Positions 42,267 through 52,345 of a DNA stretch of 64,000 nucleotides are shown piece by piece. This DNA comes from Apiotrichum sp. Y4204 (lineage: Eukaryota > Basidiomycota > Tremellomycetes > Trichosporonales > Trichosporonaceae), in the NCBI GenBank assembly GCA_025531455.1, contig JAMYHL010000003.1, positions 248,001 through 312,000 of the forward strand, in the 5' to 3' direction. Each line of letters starts with the position of its first letter. Position 1 is the stretch's first letter. A program made the position numbers and the translations under genes. The notes under the pieces were generated by a model. It was given only the letters and a program-made list of their open reading frames with translations. It was not told the DNA's origin and ran no database searches.

Positions 42267-45200
42267 ATGTCCACACACATCGCGCACTCGCCCTGCGGCG
42301 GCCTCGACGACTCTGACCGCTCATTTAGCGAGTACCCGTGTGCCCTCGGCCTTGACCTCCTGAACGGAGACAATCGCGGGCCGCTCGACGCCCCGATACG
42401 CGACTCTTGCGACCCCGACTCAAGGTTCCACCCCGACCGTGAGGGACAAGAAAGCGATAACGAATGCAGTGGACAAGAGCCTGAAGAAGCAACTCCAGAC
42501 AGCCACCAACCGCCGTCCCCACGTCCCAGCCTGCTCGTCCGCTCGACCCGGAAACGCAACCTCAACCGCCTCAGTCAGGAGATTACTTCTCCAATCCTGA
42601 CAGCCTCGCCAGTCGGTTCCCCCTCGTCGTCATCACCACAGCTGCTCCCGCGCGCGCACTCACCGCGGCCCGCGTCGATCCGCTCCCATCGGTCTATAAA
42701 GTCGCACCACTCACTCTCCCATCCTCACTACTCCACTCACTTCGCGTCGCGGCCACACACGCGCTCTGCCTCGCGCGCGTCGTGTGCGTCTTCTCGCGCC
42801 TCCCGTCCCCGCTCACTCGCAGAGGAGATTGCCCACGTCGGCGAACACGTCCCAGAACCAGAACTCTCGTCTGACGAGCACGACGTCAGCTGGGCAGCCA
42901 TCCTCGGTACCGGGCAGGACAGGCGCTCGAGCCGCTCCGGCGGGGCAAGCTTTGACCAACAACGCACGGCGTTCCCGCCCCCGCGCTCACACACGTCGTC
43001 CATCGCCTCCCACCCCAGCGTGGACGAGCGGCGGACACCGAGCTTGGACACCCACTCAGTCTTCAGCTCGCAACAGTCCTCGGCGCACTCCACACCCCCG
43101 CGCACCCCCGACCTGGCCCGCCCAAAGGTCGCGGCACCCCGCCTCTCGTTCTACCAGCACCTCACCACTTCCCCCTCGCAGTCCCCCACATCCGCGGACT
43201 TCTCCCCGCCAGACCGTATCTCCCCCAAACGGTCAACGATCAGCAGCCTCGCGTCGCTCCGCTCCTTCCGCGGCTTCCGCTCCTCGCGCAAGACACACGG
43301 CAAAGACGCCCCAGGCCTGTCCGATATCCTCGTGCCCTCTCAGTCAAACCTCCACATCTCCGTGTCCGACTTTCCCTCGCCCGTCCCCGAACTTCTGAAC
43401 GAGCGCGACGACGAGAGCGCGACCTCGAACTCACCACTCAGCCCCCGACGCGTCCCCGTCCCCCCAATCACACCCACGCGCTCCTCGCGCCGCATCCTCC
43501 CCAAGATGCCGAAAGTGTTCAAGAAGGCGTCGCCAAAGATCATTACAACTATCAAGACGACAGAGGAACACTTCCCGAACGGCGACATTGTCGAGCGCAC
43601 GACTGCCACCACCCGCCGTCGCTCTGTCGCCAGCCACGCCAGCTACAGCTCGCAGAGGTCCCAGAGGTCGCACCTCTCACACTCGTCGACACCCAGCTCA
43701 TCAGCAACGTCCAGCAACCAGACGCACTTTGTCGAGAACCACCCAGTGCAGTATGTAGCCAACGTACCGTCTGCCGCACCCCCATCAGTCGCCCCGGCAA
43801 TCAATGTCGCGCCACCCCGCGTCCGCAAGGAGATCAAGCCTATCATGATCGGTGAGCTCCGATAATGGAAAGTAGCTCATAACAGTCGACTACGCGACCC
43901 CGCCAGCAACACCAGGCTTGACGCCGTCGCGCGCAACCGCCCCCGGTCCGCCGGTGCACTCCAAGCCCCCCGCCGCTGCCCCTGCCGTAACCGTCACCCC
44001 AGAGCCGGTGGCTGCCCCTGCCCCTGCCCCGGTTGCGAAGATTCCACGCACAGACGGCATTGACCTCCAGACCGCGCTCGCACTGAATCCCGAACCGCCT
44101 GTTACTGCCCCCGAGCCGTCGTCGGCGCCGGCGGTGGCTACATCCTCTGTACCCGCCCCAGCGGCATCCTCGGCCGAGGCTCCTACGGCTCAAGCTACGG
44201 TTGTCAGTGTCGACGCTACCAAGGGAACTGTTGAAGTCAAGAGTGCGCCAGTCGAGGTTAAATCTGCGCCGGTGGCGGAATCGGCGCCGAAGGCCGCTTC
44301 CACTGCTGCTGCGCCGGAGTCTGCGCCCAAGGCCGCCGCAGTCTCTGCGTCGCAGGCAGCACCCAAGACTCCCTCTGTCACTATCACTACTGGCTCACCT
44401 CCCACCGAGGCACCAAAGGCCGCGGAACCCAAGGCCGTTGAGGCTGACGCCAAATCTGCCGAGAAGCCGGCGCCGCCGGCCACTACTATCAACATTGATC
44501 CTGTCAAGGGCAACGTTGAGGTGATACCCGCCGCTTCAGCGACTGCCACCACCTCTTCTAAGGCTGCTGCTGCTTCGTCGAAGACGACTGCTCCGGCGTC
44601 CCCAAAATCAGGCAAAGCTGCATCTCCGAAGCCTACCGAGGCTGAGCTCCCGCCCCGCGCCAAGTCTCCCACACCGTCGCTCCGCAGCGTGGATGCGCGG
44701 GTGAAGCGAACGTCTGCAGGTTCCGAGGTGATCGTCAGTTTCTCGTCGCAGCGTGGCGATACTGCAACTGGAGAGAAGAAGGTCGCGAACGCGAAGCCTT
44801 CCGAACCCAAGCCCAAAGCAAAAGAGACCGCAGCGGAGAAGCCTCGCCGGCCAGACCACGTAAAACACCACAGCGATGACTCGCCCCGCCATCGCACGCA
44901 CGGCTCCGGGCGGAGCCACGCCTCCTCTGTGCATTCCAAGCACCACAGCGTGGAAGGGTCGCGCATCGGGCGCTCGCACTCGTACGACCATGCCGGACGC
45001 TCCGCATCGAAGTCTGGGCGCAGCTCACTCCGCGCTGAAAGTCTCGCGTCGCAGGCGCCGTCGACTGCCACGCGGAAACGGCGTATCCTCAACCCGATGA
45101 GCCACTACTCTTCTGACGGCGAGGGCTCGGATGGCGAGGTGGAAATCGCCTTTGCGGAGACGGAGGCCTCGCTGGATGTCAAGATTAAGGCCCGCGTGCC

Positions 45201-45601
45201 CGCCATGATACCCCGCGACGACGACAGCGACGAGAGCGAGCCCTCGATCATCCGCGAGGACCTCGCGACCCTCTCACGGGCTGATCTGCGCGCACGCATA
45301 GCCGCCGCCGAGCGCCTCATGAAGGAGTGAGTATCGAGGAATCTCCACCTTCCTCGCTGACAGCAGACACCCGCGCCTCCCCTCCGAGATCGACGACAGC
45401 CACATGCCGCACGTGCCGCACTTCCCGGCCCGCATGCACCCGAAGCAGTGGACGCCCTACATCCCAGCCCCTGTTGACCCGCGGATGCGCTACCCCGCCC
45501 CCGGTCTCATGCCCGGCCTTGGGTTTGCAGGACTCAACCGCCCGATGGGAGTGCCGATGATGCTTCCACGGCCGCAGCCGCCGGCCTGGCGGAGAAATTA
45601 G
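42267..45601 (+). CDS. Large disordered protein of unknown function
   Basis: Exons 42267-43851, 43886-45326 and 45367-45601 (3261 nt, 1086 residues); both introns are 34-40 nt, with GTGAG donors and phase-consistent. Residues 1-520 are Ser/Pro/Arg-rich with many S-P and R-S motifs (ISSLASLRSFRGFRSSRKTH near 330). A short conserved-looking block (KMPKVFKKASPKIITTIKTT, then EEHFPNGDIVERTTATTRRR) follows. The first intron splits PIMI|VDYATPPATPGLTPSRA. The middle is Ala/Pro/Lys/Glu repeats with VDATKGTVEVKSAPVEVKSA-type units. An acidic region (SHYSSDGEGSDGEVEIAFAE) and an ADLRARIAAAERLMKE helix precede a Pro/Met-rich tail. No domain or membrane segment found. Probably a cytoskeletal, nuclear or signalling scaffold; not recognised. 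Confidence 0.72.
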
Positions 45602-45701
45602 AGTAATGGACGTTAGGGCTGAAGCCGATATTTGAATATCTTCACGTTGTTTCTGTACTTTATTATGATGCACGCCCTTTTGGATAAGTGGAGTAGGTGA
45701 A

Positions 45702-45742
45702 GATGCTGATGTGGAAGATGATGTGGAAGATGATGTGGAGAG
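45702..45742. repeat. 12-bp tandem repeat ATGTGGAAGATG
   Basis: About three direct copies of ATGTGGAAGATG just downstream of the disordered protein gene. Confidence 0.8.
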
Positions 45743-45890
45743 GTCGGGAGAGAGATCCTCAGACGGTATGCGAAACATCCAGAGCCCATTGGCAGCTCAC
45801 TCGACCGAGACGAGACAGGACCGAAAGACACAACGTGGATAGTATATGCGAACAGTGGAAGACGCGACGCACCACGACACGACGAACAGA

Positions 45891-46612
45891 TCGGGCCCGA
45901 CACCAATCACTGACAAACGCCGGGCACACCATACGCCAGCGATATCCAGAGACCTCCAGAGGATACGATAATCGCTCATCGAGATAATCCCTCATCTCGT
46001 CAATCGGGGCCGACAATCACAGGATCACAGTGGTGCTGACAATCCCGCGAAACACGATACGCCAGCGCCATCAATATAGCTGAAGCGAGCTGGTCTCTCG
46101 TCGGGCCCGACGCGCGAGTGCTGACAATTACGCAGATGATGATAGGAGGATCGCGCAGACGTCGGCCGACCGACCCCGACCATCTGCGCCCTCGCGATGC
46201 GTCAGAGTTCAGAGTGGTGTTGCGGCGTCTGGAGAAAATGCTATTGTTGGCACTGCGAAACACACATGATCCGACACATGACGCGACGCGGGAGCAACAC
46301 TGACAAATGCGCGTGACGGGATAGGCTCGAGATAACGGTGCATCCACGAGCTGTCGGCCGATGCAGCCCCCATTCGGGCCCGACAGCCCGATCTACACGG
46401 TGAGAGTGCTGTTGTAGAAGCGATTTTGACCACCTGAAGCTCGGTTGGCCTCGGTCGACCTCGGTTGACCTCGGTCGTCGATGACGTCCTGTGACGCGTG
46501 ACAAATGGGTTGATGGCGATTGGTCGAGGCGCCGCAAGACGCTGCTCTCTGCATGTGTCGGCCGACGCATTTCTGCTCTGAAAAGCGAGCAAGTGGGCCG
46601 TGTCGGGCCCGA
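45891..46612. repeat. Degenerate repeat family with palindrome TCGGGCCCGA
   Basis: The perfect 10-bp palindrome TCGGGCCCGA occurs at 45891, 46101, 46374 and 46603, with a near copy TCGGGGCCGA at about 46002. At least two units also share downstream CTGACAA and ATACGCCAGCG blocks in the same order and similar spacing, at about 45909/45931 and 46036/46057. A CTGACAA element recurs near 46121 and 46301. This indicates an old array of roughly 110-bp or larger units. Confidence 0.6.
46446..46486. repeat. 10-bp tandem repeat CCTCGGTYGA
   Basis: Three to four direct copies of CCTCGGTCGA/CCTCGGTTGA in the barren interval. Confidence 0.7.
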
Positions 46613-47983
46613 TACGCTGGCCTGCAGAACGGGGATGTCGATCGCTGACTATTTGACGGGCCGGTATTGGCTGGCGATATGCCTGCCATAGGTGTCGTCT
46701 GTTCTGCGCTCGAAGTTGATCGGCCGAGGCCTCTTGGCACTGCGAGGACTGCGTATCATGCTGCCAGGTCCGATGCTGCCAAGTACGCTAGCTGTGCGCT
46801 ATACTGACCCATGTGTGACGTTTCGCGGGCAAAGATCCCCGACGCGTCGACGCGTACGATTGAGACTACGCTACCAGAGTCGTGGGCATGTCGTACAGCC
46901 GGCGTGCCTGTGCCTCCGGAGGATTGAACGTGGAATGCAAAATGGCCTTTCCCGAAGTGATCTCGTTGCATCGTCGCTCGCAAACCATCGGCCGTCGTTC
47001 AACTTTCATCGACACGAGGCGACCGCCGCCGTCTGGCGTTCCCGGTGGGATGGCTAATATCTGCACGCCCATTCGCTCCTTCTTCGGAGAGCAAGCCCCC
47101 GACCGGATGCCCACCACCCTGGCACGGTATCTCGGCGTCTTGCGCTGCAATCTATCGGCCGAAGAGGGACAGTCTATGAAATGCGTGCAACCGGATACGT
47201 GGGAGTGCGGGGCCGATCGGGATGGATTCTCGGTGCTTGATCGCTCAATTCGGATCCTTTGAGTCTTGATAGCTCGTCGCGCGTCGGGTAACTAGGTAAC
47301 TCTGGGACTCTACTTTAGAATCAGAAACTGGCTCCGACGCGGGCCGTAACCGCTCCGGACCGGCCGTGCCTGCGATGATAGCACTCGGACAACGCTATGA
47401 TAGCGTCTTGGCGCCTTGGCTCTAGTACAGCGGCGTTGGCCGATCGACTGCGGGTTATCTGTTGTGCTGTCGTTGTCGGACGCGTTGTCCGAAAGACTGC
47501 TGAGGTCCTCGCGAGCGCGCGAGGTTGTAGGCCGTAGATCATATCGGCAGGAAAATCGGGCCGTAGATTGTAATACCGCCTTCTTCATTCGTGCACCCCG
47601 TCGGCCGACTTGATTAATGCACAAGCATTCCTCACCACCGCGAGGGAGCTGATTCGGATACGGACGCTTGGCGGATGGGGTGACGCGTCGCGGCCGAGGA
47701 TGTTATCTCCCAGATGCAGTCTCTGACAGGTCAGTAAGGAGTTGGCGCTGGCGGTACAATCCATTCGGAGGTCTGACGCGTTCATCGTCCGTCGCCCGAG
47801 ACTTGTCCACTCTTCATCGCCCAAGATATCTAGCCATGCCTTCTTAGCCATGCCTTCTTAGTCATTCCTTCCCATGTCCCTGTGTACATCGCTTCCAAAG
47901 TACAATCTCACATGACACGTTAGCCACAGCCTTGACAAAGATAGATCCCTTCTCAACCCTACAGCATTACCTCCACATCTTCT

Positions 47984-49804
47984 TCACTCCTCCGGGGCAA
48001 GCCGCACCAGCAGCGGCATCTGGTTCCCGTGCTCCTCCTCTCCACGGATAACGGGGCGCTGCACGATCGTGAGGCGGCGCACAACAGTGGGGTTAGAGGG
48101 AAGCACATCGAACTCAAAGGTGCGGAGGAGGGTGAAAAGCGCAATCTTGATCTCGGCCAGCGCGAGGCGGTACCCACTGGACATTAGCCACTTGCTGCTT
48201 GCTGCTTCCTGTCACGCATTTCCCTACTCACATGCAGTTCCGAGGACCCGCGAGGAACGTCAGTAGCGGGCCATACACTGAGCCCTGGACCGCCTCCTTC
48301 TGCGTGCCGTCCGCCCACCGGTCCGGGTTGAACACGCGCGCGTCGGGGCCCCAGAGCTCTTTGCTGCGGTGGATCGTGATGATAGCTGGATGTCAGTGAG
48401 GTCGAACTCCAGCAACTCACGGATATCGACCAGCGTGCCCTTGTTGATTGTCACCGAGTCCATGGTCGTGCCGTCGCGGCCCTTGATCGGGATGGAAAGC
48501 GGGATGGTCGTGTCCTGCGCCGTGGTGCGCACAGTAATCGCCACCGGGGGGTCGAGGCGGAGCGACTCGTGCACGACATTGTCGAGGTACGGAAGCTTGT
48601 AGAGCGTGTCGAGGGTGGGGCGTTCTTCGGGGACGGCGCGGAGTTCGGCCCGCAGGCGCGCCTGGATGTCCGGGTTCTGGGCAAGGCGCCAGAGCGTAAA
48701 CGTCAGTGCGGTGGAGCTCGTCTCGTTTCCTGCAAGCATAAATGTCGTAATCTGCGCCATGACCTGCTCGTCGCTCAGGCGGTCCTCGGGCTTGATATCA
48801 GGCGACGAGTTGGCCTTCATGAGTAGCGAGAGCAGGTCCTTGCCGACTGTCCCAGCCTCCATGTCGCGCTTCTTGCGGTCTACGATCGTCGTGCCGATTT
48901 CCTGTGTCATGCGCAGACCCTCCGCCGTGAGCCGCTTTGCCTCCGTCGGCTGCCGTCAGTGGGGAAGTCTACGTCTGCTCACGATGAGGTTCAGCAGGGG
49001 GATGAAGCGCTGCGCTGCTGCGAGACGGTTCACGCGCTGGCCCTTTGAGAAGGTGCGGTGGTACGCGTCTGCTAGGTCGTTGTGAGGTTGTGTAAGAGCT
49101 GCGGTCAGAGGTGCGTGTGCTAGTCACTCACAGTCAAAGTGGTAGTCAAAGCCCGCGACGCCAATGACGTCGAGCGTCATCTCGGCGAGATACTTCTCGA
49201 CGTCGACCTTTGCTGTGCCCTTGATCTTGTCCTTTGCGGCCGGGGGCGTCGGCGCGGCGCTCTCCGACTCGTCCTCTACGAAATCCAGCATCTTGTTCCG
49301 CAGCTGGTTGGCCTTTTCCCATATAAGCCCCTCGACGGCGCGGATTGCGGCCGGACCAAACGCGGGCGCGAGGACTCGGCGCTGGCGGCGGTGCGTCTCG
49401 TGCTGCACACTGAGGAGGCCTTCGCCAAGGAGAGACGCGAGGGTGCGAACCTGGTTATCGGGCTTGGGGAATGCGGTCGTATCGTTCAGCACGGTGCTCA
49501 TCACCCGCGGATCAATAGAACACAGCTTGGTGTGGCCCAGCAGCCAGTCGTAGCGTACCGTCGGGCCGTACTTGTCTGTCCACTTTTCGTGCTCGTCGAG
49601 CGGCTCGGCATCCAGCATTTCCTTTACATTGCCCCAGAAGAGCGAGGTCGACGGCGGGCCGGGCACGTTCTTGAACAGCAGGGTTGCGCGGCGGTACGGA
49701 TACAGGTAGATGTAGACTGCGGCGAGGAGGAGCGCGACGCCGCCGACGGCGAGCTGCCACCTCGGCACGTCGAGCAGTGGTGTCAGTGGGCCGAGGACAC
49801 TCAT
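47984..49804 (-). CDS. Cytochrome P450 monooxygenase
   Basis: Five exons (49804-49132, 49098-48983, 48949-48421, 48385-48232, 48176-47984), 1665 nt, 554 residues, all junctions in phase. A membrane anchor (LAVGGVALLLAAVYIYLYPY) lies at about residues 15-40. VPGPPSTSLFWGN is the proline hinge. The I-helix motif A-G-x-x-T appears as MLAGNETSSTAL, the K-helix E-x-x-R as HESLRLDPP, the PERW-like segment as FNPDRW, and the haem loop as FLAGPRNC|IGYRLALAE with Cys490 the haem ligand. An intron splits this loop and the spliced codon restores the canonical Ile. ER-bound and NADPH-P450 reductase dependent by family knowledge. Sequence style is CYP4/CYP505-like clan fungal P450; substrate unknown. No biosynthetic cluster partners are adjacent. 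Confidence 0.95.
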
Positions 49805-50627
49805 CGTGTGCAGTGTGGGTGTCCGAAATTCGATGGTTCAGAGGGCCAACGTGCGATCGGAATGGAATGCCTGCATGTTATGTATTCAGCAGACAGTGAC
49901 GAGGCTGGAGTTCTGGCGCATGGAACACCGCACATGGCCGCCCACAACGCGGGGAACGGAACCCGGCCGCGTTCCTATGCTGCTCTGCTTCCAAGGTGTT
50001 AACTCGGTGGCCGGCGACCGACGACCGACATGGTGCGTGGACCTGTGGATCAGGAGGCTGCGATATGCGATCGTAGATTGTGGGTCGTGGGTCGTGGTTC
50101 GTGGCCTTCGTGGATCATGGGAAGGCGCCGTCTCGGAATCAAGGCATCTAGGCGACGCCGCCAGCGCGTGCCAAGCTCGGATGACGCCGACGCTATCCAT
50201 GTCTGTCCATGCGCGAGAGCGCCCGCCAGCGCACCAGCGCAGGTGTTTCGAAGTTTATGTTTATTCCCCACGACGACATTGGAGGATGCCCGAGTTGCAG
50301 CGCGCGTGTCTTGGTAGTAAGTGTTCGGGGATGGACCATGATGTCAGGAGATGGAGCGTCCACTGAATGCTACCCCGGACTTGTGTTCGGGACCCCACTC
50401 GCCCCCGAGATCTGGAGACTCGAGTGTCGCTCAACGCCGACGGCAACAGCATCACATGACGCAACTTTGCGAAGCCCGAAGCCCCACAGCGCGCCCAGCG
50501 TCTAGCGTCTAAGCATCTCTCGGGGCCCGACTCGTGTTCTGCATCTCGTAATGCATTCCTCGTGGCTTGCACGCCTCTGGCAGCGTCCGCAACATCCTCA
50601 ACACCCAGGATTTCCAAAAACCTCCCA
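49805..50627. other. P450 promoter region, no gene seen
   Basis: Upstream region of the P450 gene (minus strand) leading to the tRNA gene. Short, compositionally random ORFs only. A GGGTCGTGG direct repeat lies near 50083-50103. Confidence 0.45.
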
Positions 50628-50739
50628 GGTGCGATGCCCGAGTGGTTAAGGGGAATGACTTGAATACTGAGCCTGGCCTGTCCAGCTCCTAGCAAATCAT
50701 TTGTCGTAAGACACCAGGGTTCGAACCCCTGTCACACCT
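50628..50739 (+). tRNA. tRNA-Ser(UGA) with 31-nt intron
   Basis: Acceptor GGTGCGA/TCACACC (one C-A mismatch), then TG and D arm CCCGAGTGGTTAAGGGG. The anticodon stem AATGA/TCATT encloses CTTGAA, giving anticodon TGA. The intron after position 37 is 50665-50695. A long variable arm TGTC-GTAA-GACA is diagnostic of class II serine tRNAs. T arm CAGGG-TTCGAAC-CCCTG is perfect. A box and B box promoters are internal. Confidence 0.92.
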
Positions 50740-52345
50740 AATACCTTTTGCCTTTTTGTGAGATCTTGAACCATGACCTTCGACGCGTGGAGCGCGACGC
50801 GTCGCGCATCGGGACGCCTGTGTTGGCGATGGCCAATCTACTGCCAGAAGGGCGGTGGAAGCGCCGGACTTTCTTGCGCTATGGGCCCGACTCTGGGTGC
50901 CCGACTCTGGGTTTCCTCGCCCCGTGCATGTGAGCGGATCGGAACCGCTCGGAGAGTTGAAAGGTCTTCAGTATTGATCCGAGGATTTCCCGTGCCGGCG
51001 GCACCCATATCGGACCGTTTCTCCAGCCGTCGCAGACGCTCACAAAGTCCGTATTGACCGCCTTGTTGCTCTACATCTAGATATCGGATAAAACTCCGTG
51101 ACTTGCAGAATGAAGTGCCGCGGTCGGAGCTCGGAAGTCACAAGAGACGGACGGACGGAGAGCGCTATACAGATTAGGAATCGCCGATTAGGTGCTCGCA
51201 TTGCTCGGCGCGTCTCGGCACGCGTCACCGGGCGGGGCAAAGGAGAAATTCAAAGACCATCACAAAATGGACAATAGGCAGCAAATGGACAATGGGTAGC
51301 CGCTGATATAATTGACACAATGCTCGACACATGTCCCGCATCGGACCTTATCGCCTCATTGGATCATCCGCATGATCGTCGCGGAATGTCGGACGCCGCA
51401 CGCCGCATATCGGGGCTACTCGTGATAATCCATTATCTCCTCTTATCGGGGATTATCGTGCCCGCCCGCAGCTGGCAGTCATGTTCGTATTCCACCAACG
51501 GCCAAGCCACGTCCTTCCTGTCGGGGTACACGTTCCGCTCGCGGCCGTCGGAGAGCCCTCGGGCGGGCGCGTCTTCGGGTAATCACCTAAATTCTCTCAC
51601 CTGTGTCCAGCCTATTCTTTGTTCAACTTGTCATCGAACATCAGACCTCCAATCAGATAATCAGATCCGGCAAAGCTGTCGGCGATCACGGTTAGAGTCC
51701 GGTCTCGGGCTCGGATCAGGACTCGGAGGAGTCGGGACGTATCCTGAAGCGGACCCGGAGCGGACTCGGAGTCGGATTCATCCTGAAGAGGACGGGAAGC
51801 GGGTTCGGACCGGACTCGGAGCGGGCTGGAGCGGACTGGAAACGACTAACATGCGAACTGGGAAGCGGACTCGGACGCGGTTGGATCCATCGCTGTTTCC
51901 GTGGGCCCGGTCGCGGGAATTGCCGGCGGCATCACACTGATCCGACCGCGGCCGGAATGTCTGTCGCTCAGTATGCGCCTCGCATCGCAGACGATATGCA
52001 AGCTGGTTCTCGGGCGGAGCCAGACGACTAACGAGAGGAAGGTTATCCCACGGCCGATCGTGCTTGGAACAATCCTCGCTGACCTATTCACACAATCACA
52101 TTCTACTGACACATTCAGCTGACATCATTCTCCGATATCCTCCTCTCCTCCTCCGATCTCCCGATAAGTGCATATCTAAGTCTAAGGCCTCAGGCCAAGA
52201 GTCACGACCGGCGCAATCTCGGGGTTCCACCGTGCGTCGGGTAGACGGCCGTAGTGGTGTGTGTGTATGTCTATGTCCGGGTGTGTGGTATCTTCTATAG
52301 TGTCTTCCCAACCTCTCACCACGACGCGAGCCAGTGCGCGGAGTA
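50740..52345. other. 1.6-kb barren interval with GATAAT and GGACTCGGA-rich sequence
   Basis: No supported gene. 51.3-51.5 kb has repeated ATTATC/GATAAT elements and CGGGGATTATCG. 51.69-51.87 kb is a purine-biased degenerate array of CGGACTCGGA-like words. 50880-50910 carries two copies of GCCCGACTCTGGGT. Composition resembles the barren interval at 45.6-48 kb. Confidence 0.45.
51690..51870. repeat. Degenerate CGGACTCGGA/GAAGCGG short-word array
   Basis: Repeated GGACTCGGA, GGAGCGGACT, CCTGAAG and GAAGCGG words over about 180 bp in direct orientation. Unit length is variable (about 10-25 bp), so this is a cryptic simple repeat and not a clean tandem array. Confidence 0.6.

Larger units (their letters stand above)
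45602..47983. other. 2.4-kb barren interval with degenerate repeats
   Basis: Lies between the 3' ends of two convergent genes. No ORF has coding character. It contains the TCGGGCCCGA repeat family (45891-46612), a 12-bp tandem repeat (45702-45742) and a 10-bp tandem repeat (46446-46486), plus scattered CGGCCGA and GATAAT elements. It may be a decayed mobile or structural element. Confidence 0.5.

Noticed and set aside
46882..47262. Plus-strand ORF of 126 codons
   Set aside because: Lies in the repeat-rich barren interval; composition looks random and there is no plausible partner exon.
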